A DNA stretch of 14,748 nt from the NCBI GenBank assembly GCA_030591825.1, contig JAUVAG010000004.1:1-14748 (forward strand), in the 5' to 3' direction. Of this stretch, positions 6,491 through 13,676 are shown one piece after another. The stretch comes from Dethiosulfatibacter sp. (lineage in GTDB: Bacteria > Bacillota > Clostridia > Tissierellales > Dethiosulfatibacteraceae). Position 1 is the stretch's first letter, and each line of letters begins with the position of its first letter. The position numbers and the translations under genes were made by a program. The notes below the pieces were generated by a model. The model saw nothing but the letters and a program-made list of their open reading frames with translations. It searched no databases and was not told the DNA's origin.

Positions 6491-6689
6491 TAGAAGATAC
6501 AATAGGTGAAGACTTGCTGCACGCTTGACATCTTGAGGAAAGAATGGCATGTTTTCTTTTGTAGCTTAGTTGCTTTGTTCTATAAGGGACTAAATAAGTA
6601 TATCAACATTTCTTGGTAGAAATCCAAGACTACATGAAGCATGCATTCATACTTATAGTATGGATAGTTTTGCTGTGTAGTCTTTTTTT
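6491..6689 (+). promoter_or_regulatory. long 5' leader with attenuator (candidate riboswitch), class unknown
   Basis: Between the likely transcript start and the first gene lies about 135 nt of untranslated leader, then a terminator at 6626-6689. The leader contains a hairpin GAAAGAA / TTTTCTTT region (about 6538-6559) and CTTGG-tagaaat-CCAAG (6612-6628), which shares three bases with the terminator stem. TGTAGCTT (6560-6567) could pair with AAGACTACA (6626-6634) with one bulge and so act as an antiterminator. No purine, TPP, FMN, SAM or cobalamin riboswitch consensus was recognised; a Moco- or purine-sensing leader is only a guess from the operon content. A protein-directed attenuator is equally possible. 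Confidence 0.55.
6626..6689 (+). terminator. intrinsic terminator inside the operon leader (attenuator)
   Basis: AAGACTACA (6626-6634) pairs perfectly over 9 bp with TGTAGTCTT (6676-6684). Inside are AGCA / TGCT and an 8-bp hairpin ATTCATAC-ttata-GTATGGAT with one G-U pair. Seven T residues follow (6683-6689). It ends 13 bases before the ribosome binding site of the first gene, so it must be bypassed for the operon to be expressed. Confidence 0.8.
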
Positions 6690-6712
6690 ATTACCCACAA
6701 ACGGAGGTGACC

Positions 6713-8785
6713 ATGAAAATTACAGACAGGATTAACAGAGTAGATGGTGTTGAGAAAATTAATGGAACAGCAAGGTATATAGAGGATATAAAATTTGAAA
6801 ATCTCCACTATGGAAGAACTCTGAGAAGCGAGATATCAAAAGGAAGAATTAAATGCATTAAATATCCGCAGCTACCGGAAAACCTTTGGGTAATTGATGC
6901 CAACGATACATTCATAAACCAAGTGGCGATGATAACGACGGATATGCCCATTTTTGCCGATGGCTATGTTAACTATAAGGGTGAACCAATAGCACTCATA
7001 GCAGGTAAGGACAAGAATGAAATAATAAGATTCATGAAAAATATAGAAATAGAATATGAAGAGGAAGAAGGGATATTTGACTTCGGAAGCGGAGATAACA
7101 TCTTTTCGGAACAGGAATATACAAAGGGAGACCTTGAAACCCTGGAATACGACAAGGTATTTGAAAAATCCTATTCTACAGGTTATCAGGAGCAGTTATA
7201 CATGGAAAAGCAGGGTCTTGTAGGAGATTTTTCAGATGGAAGGCTCATTATTTATGGTTCCATGCAGTGTCCCTACTATATCAAGAATGCTCTCATACAT
7301 TCAACAGGACTTGCAGACCATGATATAAGGGTAATACAAAGTGAAACAGGAGGAGCCTTTGGCGGCAAGGAGGAATACCCCTCACTTTTGGCATGTCAGG
7401 TTGCAGCTGCTTCCATGAAGATAGGAGCACCAGTAAGACTTATCTTTGACAGGCGAGAGGACATTGTATTCACAACTAAAAGACATCCTTCAAAAACCTT
7501 GGTGAAGACATATTTAAAGGACCACAGAATTGTGGGAATGGAATTTGATTTTGGAATAGATGCAGGACCATATCTTGGACTTTCTGATGTTGTTCTTCAA
7601 AGAGGAATACTATCCCTTACAGGATGTTACCTGATAGAAAACCTGAGAGTAAAGGGAACAACATATAAGACAAACAATATTTTCACAGGGGCTTTTAGGG
7701 GCTTTGGTGCACCCCAAACATTGTTCGCACTGGAACAGCATATGAACCAGCTTGCAAATCATTTGGGTTATGACCCTTTGGAATTCAGAAGGCCATATTT
7801 TGTGAAAAGAGGGGACATTTCATCAACTTCGGGAATATACAACGAGGAAATAAAGCTTGATGAGATGGCGGACAGGCTGGCTGAAATGGCAGGCTACGAC
7901 AAGTTAAAGGAAGAAATGGGAAGCTACAGAGGAATAGGAATATCATTCATTCCTCACGGAGGAGGATTTACCGGAGATGGTGAAGCCGAACATATAAAAA
8001 GTGTAGTGAAACTTAAAAAGGATACTGACAAGAATATCCATATTCTTGTGTCATCGGTTGAAATGGGACAGGGAGCAAAAACAGTACTTTCAAAGATTGT
8101 TGCATCGGTTCTGGATATAGAAATCGATAGGATAATATATGAAAATCCTGACACTCTTCTTGTACCTGATTCTGGACCTACAGTTGCATCGAGGACTACA
8201 ATGGTTGTTGGAGGGCTTCTTTACAAAGCAGCCCTTAGGTTGAAGGACAGTATGGAATCCGACGTGGAAATTGAAATAGTGGAGAACTACAAACAACCTG
8301 ACTATGTGAAATGGGACCAGGAAAATCTCAGGGGAAATGCATACATGTCATATTCATGGTCTGCAGTTCTTGCTGTTGTTGAAGTCGATCCATTGACTCT
8401 GGAGATTACCTGCAAGGACATATATGCGGTATATGATGTTGGAATGCCAATGGATGAAAAGACTTTTATTGGACAGGTTCATGGAGGAATAGCACAGGGA
8501 CTTGGATATGCAATGCTGGAAGTCATGACTACAAAAGACGGTCTCATAGAACACAATAGTTTTTCATCCTATACGGTGCCTACAATTGTCGATATGCCGA
8601 GGATGCATACGGACTGGATATTGAATCCGTACAAGGAAGGTCCCTACGGCGCAAAGGCTGCAGGCGAGCTTACGTTGGTGGGAGTGGCTCCCGCAATAGC
8701 ATCTGCAGTTGAAAATGCGATGGACATAGAAATAAAGGAATTGCCTGTGACTTCAGAAAATATACTTAAGGAGCTGCTGATATGA
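6713..8785 (+). CDS. xanthine dehydrogenase family, molybdopterin-binding subunit (second enzyme)
   Basis: A 690-residue catalytic Moco subunit, about 80 residues shorter than the paralogue at 2062; about 48 of these are missing before the first active-site Glu and about 20 in the linker before the last beta-rich block (around 500-556). Conserved points: YMEKQ with Glu165 (Glu802 position), GGAFGGKE from 213, GAFRGFGAPQ with Arg329, GPTVASRTT around 485-495, and GPYGAKAAGE with Glu652 as catalytic base. It is the kind of subunit found with YgeY/YgeW clusters (XdhD / putative 'selenate reductase' molybdenum subunit), which points to purine or related heterocycle hydroxylation. The ATG at 6713 is chosen because the GTG at 6707 lies within the GGAGGTG ribosome binding site. 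Its stop overlaps the next start as ATGA. Confidence 0.88.
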   Translation: MKITDRINRVDGVEKINGTARYIEDIKFENLHYGRTLRSEISKGRIKCIKYPQLPENLWVIDANDTFINQVAMITTDMPIFADGYVNYKGEPIALIAGKDKNEIIRFMKNIEIEYEEEEGIFDFGSGDNIFSEQEYTKGDLETLEYDKVFEKSYSTGYQEQLYMEKQGLVGDFSDGRLIIYGSMQCPYYIKNALIHSTGLADHDIRVIQSETGGAFGGKEEYPSLLACQVAAASMKIGAPVRLIFDRREDIVFTTKRHPSKTLVKTYLKDHRIVGMEFDFGIDAGPYLGLSDVVLQRGILSLTGCYLIENLRVKGTTYKTNNIFTGAFRGFGAPQTLFALEQHMNQLANHLGYDPLEFRRPYFVKRGDISSTSGIYNEEIKLDEMADRLAEMAGYDKLKEEMGSYRGIGISFIPHGGGFTGDGEAEHIKSVVKLKKDTDKNIHILVSSVEMGQGAKTVLSKIVASVLDIEIDRIIYENPDTLLVPDSGPTVASRTTMVVGGLLYKAALRLKDSMESDVEIEIVENYKQPDYVKWDQENLRGNAYMSYSWSAVLAVVEVDPLTLEITCKDIYAVYDVGMPMDEKTFIGQVHGGIAQGLGYAMLEVMTTKDGLIEHNSFSSYTVPTIVDMPRMHTDWILNPYKEGPYGAKAAGELTLVGVAPAIASAVENAMDIEIKELPVTSENILKELLI

Positions 8786-9252
8786 TCGTAGAATTCAAGC
8801 TAAACGGAGAAGATGTAAAGGTGGAAACAGGCCTAGCAATGAGGCTTCTTGATGTAATAAGAAACGACTTTGACCTTAAGGGAACAAAGGAAGGATGCGC
8901 CGAAGGAGAATGTGGAGCATGCATAGTATTTCTGGATGGAATGATAGTGAACTCCTGCATGATGCCTATGAATAATGTAATAGGTAAGGAGGTTGTAACA
9001 ATTGAAGGATTTTCAAAGACTGAAAGATACAAGGAAATAGAAAAGGCATTCATGGTGGAAGGTGCCGTCCAGTGTGGATTCTGTACTCCAGGAATGGTAA
9101 TGGCTACCGAAGGGCTTTTGAAACTGGGAATATCTCTTACTGAGGAAGATATCAAGGTAGGTCTTTCTGGGAATATATGTAGAAGTACTGGATATGAAGC
9201 CATATACAGGGCTGTCAGAAAACTTACACAGGAGGTGGTTTTAAATGATTGA
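8782..9252 (+). CDS. xanthine dehydrogenase family, 2x[2Fe-2S] subunit (second enzyme)
   Basis: A 156-residue iron-sulfur subunit of the second molybdenum hydroxylase. The plant-type ferredoxin domain has all four ligands: Cys39, Cys44, Cys47, Cys59. In the second domain Cys98, Cys101 (QCGFC) and Cys133 are present, but the expected CRCTGY reads CRSTGY: Ser135 (AGT) stands where the eighth cysteine should be. This could lower the potential of, or disable, the cluster nearest the Mo site, or serine may act as ligand. AAGGAG lies 8 bases upstream of the ATG. It overlaps the Mo gene by 4 bases and the FAD gene by 8, so translation is tightly coupled. Confidence 0.9.
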   Translation: MIVEFKLNGEDVKVETGLAMRLLDVIRNDFDLKGTKEGCAEGECGACIVFLDGMIVNSCMMPMNNVIGKEVVTIEGFSKTERYKEIEKAFMVEGAVQCGFCTPGMVMATEGLLKLGISLTEEDIKVGLSGNICRSTGYEAIYRAVRKLTQEVVLND

Positions 9253-10087
9253 TTGCAGAAGGCCGGAAACTGTTGATGAACTTCTGGAAATCATTGATAC
9301 AGGTAAATACAGAATCTTTGCCGGTGGAACGGATCTCATGGTCAGGAAGAGACAGTGGCAGGGAGCTGAAAGAAGATTCGAAGAAGATATTGTATTCATA
9401 GAACAGATAGATGAACTGAAGGGAATAACAGAGGACAAGGAGCATTACCATATCAAAACCTGCACCACCCATCGCAATATGGAAAAATCCCTGGTGCTTC
9501 CTGAATGTATAAAGCTTCCATATCGTCTAATGGGGAACCCTGCCATAAGAAATGTGGCTACTGTGGGAGGTAATATTGTCAATGCAGCACAGGTTGCAGA
9601 CAGTCTTCCATTGCTTTATGCTCTGGACGGGAAAATCCTTCTCAAAAGCAAGAACAGATCGAGGATACTGACCGTAGAGGATTTTATAAAGGGTAAATAC
9701 AAGACGGATATAAGAGAGAATGAATTTCTTCACGAGGTAATAATTCCAAAAATAGATATTACAGGTTTTAGGTACAAAAAAGTGGGATCCAGGAAAGCAA
9801 GTATACTTTCCAAGTTTTCAGTGGTTTTTCTTTATGGAATGAAGAATGACAAGCTTGACTATATAAGGGTTTCCATAGGTGCTGTCAATGAGCTGCCCGT
9901 GAGAAACAGGGAAGCTGAAGAGAGATTTGTGGAAAATCGGGACGTGAAGGAATTTCTTACTGCAATAAGAAAGGAAATGGAAGGAACCGATGACAAGCGC
10001 TCTACCAAGCTTTACAGGGAGGAAGTCAGCCTGAGGATAGTTGAGGAATACTTAAGTGAAATTTTGAGAGGTGACAGCTATGAATAA
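9245..10087 (+). CDS. xanthine dehydrogenase family, FAD-binding subunit (second enzyme)
   Basis: A 280-residue FAD subunit with the standard motifs: FAGGTDL (residues 25-31) and TVGGNIVNAAQVADSLPLL starting at 106. It is thus closer to the family consensus than the FAD subunit at 816. A C-terminal CO dehydrogenase flavoprotein-like domain begins near residue 170 (YKKVGSRKASILSKFSVV). It resembles the YgfM-type FAD subunits of the ygeW-ygeY clusters. GGAGGTGG (9231-9238) gives a strong start. The start overlaps the Fe-S gene by 8 bases and the end overlaps the ygeY-like gene by 8 bases. The pyridine nucleotide or other electron acceptor is unknown. Confidence 0.87.
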   Translation: MIDCRRPETVDELLEIIDTGKYRIFAGGTDLMVRKRQWQGAERRFEEDIVFIEQIDELKGITEDKEHYHIKTCTTHRNMEKSLVLPECIKLPYRLMGNPAIRNVATVGGNIVNAAQVADSLPLLYALDGKILLKSKNRSRILTVEDFIKGKYKTDIRENEFLHEVIIPKIDITGFRYKKVGSRKASILSKFSVVFLYGMKNDKLDYIRVSIGAVNELPVRNREAEERFVENRDVKEFLTAIRKEMEGTDDKRSTKLYREEVSLRIVEEYLSEILRGDSYE

Positions 10088-11285
10088 GCTTGAAAAAATA
10101 GAAAAACTTGCTGGAGAAATGAACAGCGATGTTGAAGGCTTTTTGAGGGATATAATAGCAATAAAATCTACTAGCATGGGAGAGGAAGAGGTAGTAAAAA
10201 GAATCAGGGAGGAAATGGAAACCCTTGATTTTGATGAAATAATAATAGACAAGATGGGAAACATTCTGGGCAGGGTAGGAAATGGAGAACATGTCTTTGC
10301 CTACGACGGTCACATTGATACTGTTGATGTTGGACAGGAGGATAACTGGGAATTCCATCCCTTCCAGGGGAAGGAAGACGAGGAATATATTTACGGAAGA
10401 GGTGCCAGCGACCAGAAGGGAGGGTTCGCTTCATGTCTCTATGGTGCTGCCATAGCCAAGAAGCTTGGACTTCTTGAAGGAATAAGTCTTTGGGTTGTAG
10501 GATCAGTACAGGAAGAGGACTGTGACGGTCTGTGCTGGCAGCATATCCTTGAAGAGAAAACCATAAATCCTGAGTTTGTTGTATTGACGGAACCTACTGG
10601 TCTTAATGTATACAGAGGCCACAGGGGAAGAATGGAAATAAAGGTGGCCGTAAAGGGTCTGAGTGCCCACGGTTCCGCTCCTGAAAGAGGAGACAATGCA
10701 ATTTATAAGATGGCTTCCATACTCAAGGAATTGGAAGAGTTGAATGAAAATCTGAAATACGATGAATTTCTTGGAAAGGGCACTCTGGCCGTTTCAGAGA
10801 TATTTTATACATCACCTTCCAGATGCGCAGTTGCAGACGGATGTGCTATATCAGTTGACAGGAGGCTTACCTTTGGAGAAACCAGAGACTCCGCCATAGG
10901 AGAAATAAAAGAACTAAAGAGCGTAGTAGATAGTGAAGCAGTAGTTGAAATGTACACATATTCGGGAAAATCATATACGGATCTGGTACAGGAGGTTGAT
11001 TGCTATTTTCCAACCTGGGTAATAGGTGAGGACAGCAGATATTGCGAAATACTTCTTGAATCTTGTGAAAAGATTCTTGGCAGTAAGCCTTTTCTTGACA
11101 AGTGGACTTTTTCAACAAACGGTGTTGCAATAATGGGAATGAAAAACATTCCATGCATAGGTTTCGGTCCTGGAAGAGAGGAGGAAGCCCACGCTCCCAA
11201 TGAGAAGATTTTAAAGGAAGAGCTGCTTAATGCAGTAAAGGTTTATGCAATAATTCCTGAATTATATAAAGGAGGACAGCAATGA
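10080..11285 (+). CDS. ygeY: YgeY-type M20 family metallohydrolase
   Basis: A 401-residue M20/ArgE/DapE-type di-zinc hydrolase of the YgeY subgroup ('YgeY family selenium metabolism-linked hydrolase' in databases). Visible catalytic set: His78 and Asp80 (GHIDTVD), bridging Asp111 (GRGASDQKGG), general base Glu145 and metal Glu146 (QEED), Glu171 (TEPTG) and His371 (EEAHAPNE). The lid/dimerisation domain lies in the middle, with AVKGLSAHGSAPERG at its start. In uric acid-degrading clusters YgeY is thought to hydrolyse a ureido or N-acyl intermediate; the exact substrate is not settled. The ATG at 10080 follows GAGAGGTGA, and the GTG at 10071 is within that site. Its end overlaps the ygeW-like gene as ATGA. 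Confidence 0.88.
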   Translation: MNKLEKIEKLAGEMNSDVEGFLRDIIAIKSTSMGEEEVVKRIREEMETLDFDEIIIDKMGNILGRVGNGEHVFAYDGHIDTVDVGQEDNWEFHPFQGKEDEEYIYGRGASDQKGGFASCLYGAAIAKKLGLLEGISLWVVGSVQEEDCDGLCWQHILEEKTINPEFVVLTEPTGLNVYRGHRGRMEIKVAVKGLSAHGSAPERGDNAIYKMASILKELEELNENLKYDEFLGKGTLAVSEIFYTSPSRCAVADGCAISVDRRLTFGETRDSAIGEIKELKSVVDSEAVVEMYTYSGKSYTDLVQEVDCYFPTWVIGEDSRYCEILLESCEKILGSKPFLDKWTFSTNGVAIMGMKNIPCIGFGPGREEEAHAPNEKILKEELLNAVKVYAIIPELYKGGQQ

Positions 11286-12244
11286 CAGGTAGATTAAAGG
11301 GAAAGGATTTCATCACCCTAAGGGACTGGACAAACGATGACATAAATATGCTTTTGGATGCTTCGGCGGACCTTAAGAGACAATTTTATATGGATATACC
11401 GACTCCAATACTGCCCTATAAGACAATATTTCTCATGTTTTTCGAACAGTCCACGAGGACAAGGAATTCCATGGAGGCGGGTATTGCACAGCTTGGAGGA
11501 CATGCAAACTTTTTGGATACATCAACAATGCAGATAAGCCACGGTGAGGTTGCACGGGACACTGCCAAAATACTTTCAAGCTACGGACACGGCATAGCTT
11601 GTCGAAACTGCAACTGGCAGGAGGGAAACAAGTATCTAAACGACATGGCTGCAAATTCCTCGACACCTATAATGAATCTCCAATGCGATTTTTTCCACCC
11701 AATGCAGGGAATAGCCGATTTAATGACTATAAAGGAAAAACATCCCAATACTGAAAAACTTAAGGTTTCAATAATTTGGGCCTATGCAACATCCCACAAG
11801 AAGCCTATAAGTGTTCCTCTTACGCAGATACTTCTATTTCCTAGATACAAGATGGATGTTACCCTTACCTATCCAGAGGGATTCGAACTTCCGGACTGGG
11901 CAATAGAGGAAGCAGAAGCTAATGCCAATAAATATGGTGGAGAATTCAGGATAACCCATGATATGGAAGAAGCATACAAGGATGCAGATATAGTAATTCC
12001 AAAGAACTGGGGATCATGGAGTACAAAGAATCCAGATGTAAACATTGAAGATTTCAAGGACTGGAAATGTACGGAGAAGTTAATGGAAACAGCTAATAAA
12101 AATGTGTACTATATGCATGCTTTACCTGCAGACAGAGGTAACGAAGTTGAAGATTCCGTAATAGATGGGGAACATTCCATAGTTTACCAGGAAGCGGAAA
12201 ACAGACTTCATACTGCAAAAGGAGTTATGAGTCTGATACTATAA
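11282..12244 (+). CDS. ygeW: YgeW-type aspartate/ornithine carbamoyltransferase family protein
   Basis: A 320-residue carbamoyltransferase. The carbamoyl phosphate loop is STRTR (57-61) and the second phosphate/substrate block is HPMQ (139-142). The stretch WAYATSHKKPISVP (KPxSVP at 174-179) matches the knotted YgeW / acetylornithine-type group, as does HALPAD (279-284). The C-terminus keeps AENRLHTAKGVM, as in catalytic ornithine/aspartate carbamoyltransferases, whereas E. coli YgeW, as I recall it, has lost this and is longer (about 396 residues). It probably runs in the catabolic direction, splitting a carbamoylated (ureido) compound to carbamoyl phosphate, from which a carbamate kinase could make ATP; this is inference. 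GGAGG sits 6 bases before the ATG, which overlaps the ygeY stop by 4 bases. Confidence 0.85.
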   Translation: MTGRLKGKDFITLRDWTNDDINMLLDASADLKRQFYMDIPTPILPYKTIFLMFFEQSTRTRNSMEAGIAQLGGHANFLDTSTMQISHGEVARDTAKILSSYGHGIACRNCNWQEGNKYLNDMAANSSTPIMNLQCDFFHPMQGIADLMTIKEKHPNTEKLKVSIIWAYATSHKKPISVPLTQILLFPRYKMDVTLTYPEGFELPDWAIEEAEANANKYGGEFRITHDMEEAYKDADIVIPKNWGSWSTKNPDVNIEDFKDWKCTEKLMETANKNVYYMHALPADRGNEVEDSVIDGEHSIVYQEAENRLHTAKGVMSLIL

Positions 12245-12274
12245 TTTCAAATTCTAATCTGAGGAGACGATATT

Positions 12275-13675
12275 ATGAATAAGGTACCTGTTGTTGGACC
12301 AACCTATGAGGAAATGCTTCATCCCTGGAAGATTGATCCGGAAATAAGAAAAGCGGCTTTTGAAATGAAGACCAAGGACATGTTGCATCCATTGAATCTA
12401 TACAATATAACTTGGAGGAATATTAACGACGAAATTGCATATTTCATACTGCCTCCAAGCTTCACAGGAATTAAGGCCAACATATTTGTAATGTATGCCA
12501 AGGATTTTCCAACGGGAAGCCATAAGGTTGGACCAACTTATTCGGTTCTTACTGAAAAGACTGTCCTTAAAGAGGTTGATCCATTGAATCACAGACTAAT
12601 ATGGCCTTCCACCGGGAATTATGGTGTAGGTGGTGCTTGGGTTAGTTCCAGGATGAACTATGATTCCCTTGTAATTCTTCCAAAGGAAATGAGTCAGGAA
12701 AGATTTGATCTCATCAGGCTTTATGGTTCCGATGTAATAGCTACACCTGGATGCGAGTCTAATGTAAAGGAAATATACGACAAGACAAAGGAACTTAAGA
12801 ATTTGGACCCTGAAAGGATAAGAATCCTGAACCAGTTTGAAAGCTTTGCAAACTACAGGTTCCACGAATATGTTACAGGAAATTCCATGGTGGAGCTTGT
12901 TAATGAGGAAAATATAGGAAATGGAGAAATATCAGCAGTTGTATTAACTGTTGGTTCGGGAGGAACAATAGCCTGTGGAGACCGTGTTAAGAGGAGTTTC
13001 CCTAATGCAAAGATTGTTGCAGGAGAACCTGTACAGTGTCCAACTTTGTCACTTAACGGATATGGTGGACATGACATCCAGGGTATAGGAGACAAGCATG
13101 TTACATGGATTCATAATGTAATGAATTGTGACGGTGTGGTTCAAATAGATGACATGGACTGTAAGAGAATGCTAAAGGTCTTCACTACAGAGGTTGGAAA
13201 GGAATACTTGAAGACTGTTCTTGGGGAGGAGACTGTTGAATTCATTTCCGACAAGATTGGAATATCAAGTGTTGCAAATATCATTGCTGCTATAAAGACT
13301 GCCAAATACTACGATCTTGATGAAGGGGACAATATCCTTACTATTGCCACTGATTCAATAGACAGATATCATTCTGTAATGAATAAGATGCCTGATATAG
13401 ACATAAACTGTGCCAAGAATATATACGACAGGGTAATAAGATTCCAGGAGCCTTCATTCTTCTTTGAAGGAGATATGGACAACAGAAGAAGATGGCACAA
13501 TCTGAAGTACTATACATGGGTAGAACAGCAGGGCAAGACTGTTGAAGAACTTAACATGCAGATTAAGCAATCCTACTGGCTTGAAAAAGCAGACCTTGTA
13601 GTAGAAGCGGATAGACTTATTAAAGAATACAGGGAAAAACACAAGGAAGAGCTTAGGGAAATCATGGGTGTCTGA
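12275..13675 (+). CDS. fold-type II PLP-dependent enzyme (cysteine synthase/threonine synthase-like), possible YgeX substitute
   Basis: A 466-residue pyridoxal phosphate enzyme of the tryptophan synthase beta / cysteine synthase fold. The Schiff-base lysine is most likely Lys84 (TGSHK). The substrate loop is PSTGNYG (111-117) and the phosphate-binding loop GSGGT (227-231). A C-terminal extension of about 100 residues (from FQEPSFFFEGDMDNRR onward) is helical-looking and unlike plain cysteine synthase. It occupies the place of diaminopropionate ammonia-lyase (ygeX) in related clusters, but shows none of the YgeX sequence I recall (about 400 residues), so the reaction, perhaps an ammonia- or carbamate-eliminating lyase on a 2,3-diaminopropionate-like amino acid, is inference. 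GAGGAG is 8 bases before the ATG; it follows ygeW by 30 bases. Confidence 0.75.
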   Translation: MNKVPVVGPTYEEMLHPWKIDPEIRKAAFEMKTKDMLHPLNLYNITWRNINDEIAYFILPPSFTGIKANIFVMYAKDFPTGSHKVGPTYSVLTEKTVLKEVDPLNHRLIWPSTGNYGVGGAWVSSRMNYDSLVILPKEMSQERFDLIRLYGSDVIATPGCESNVKEIYDKTKELKNLDPERIRILNQFESFANYRFHEYVTGNSMVELVNEENIGNGEISAVVLTVGSGGTIACGDRVKRSFPNAKIVAGEPVQCPTLSLNGYGGHDIQGIGDKHVTWIHNVMNCDGVVQIDDMDCKRMLKVFTTEVGKEYLKTVLGEETVEFISDKIGISSVANIIAAIKTAKYYDLDEGDNILTIATDSIDRYHSVMNKMPDIDINCAKNIYDRVIRFQEPSFFFEGDMDNRRRWHNLKYYTWVEQQGKTVEELNMQIKQSYWLEKADLVVEADRLIKEYREKHKEELREIMGV

Positions 13676-13676
13676 A

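Noticed and set aside
6707..6712. GTG upstream start for the second Mo subunit (also GTG 10071 for ygeY, TTG 1606 for the first Fe-S subunit, GTG 5068 for the flavoprotein)
   Set aside because: Each of these codons lies inside or within three bases of the Shine-Dalgarno sequence; the next in-frame start codon has proper spacing.
2062..8785. Selenocysteine (in-frame TGA) in the molybdenum subunits or the Fe-S subunit
   Set aside because: All frames are uninterrupted to natural C-termini after the GAKxxGE block; no read-through TGA is needed.
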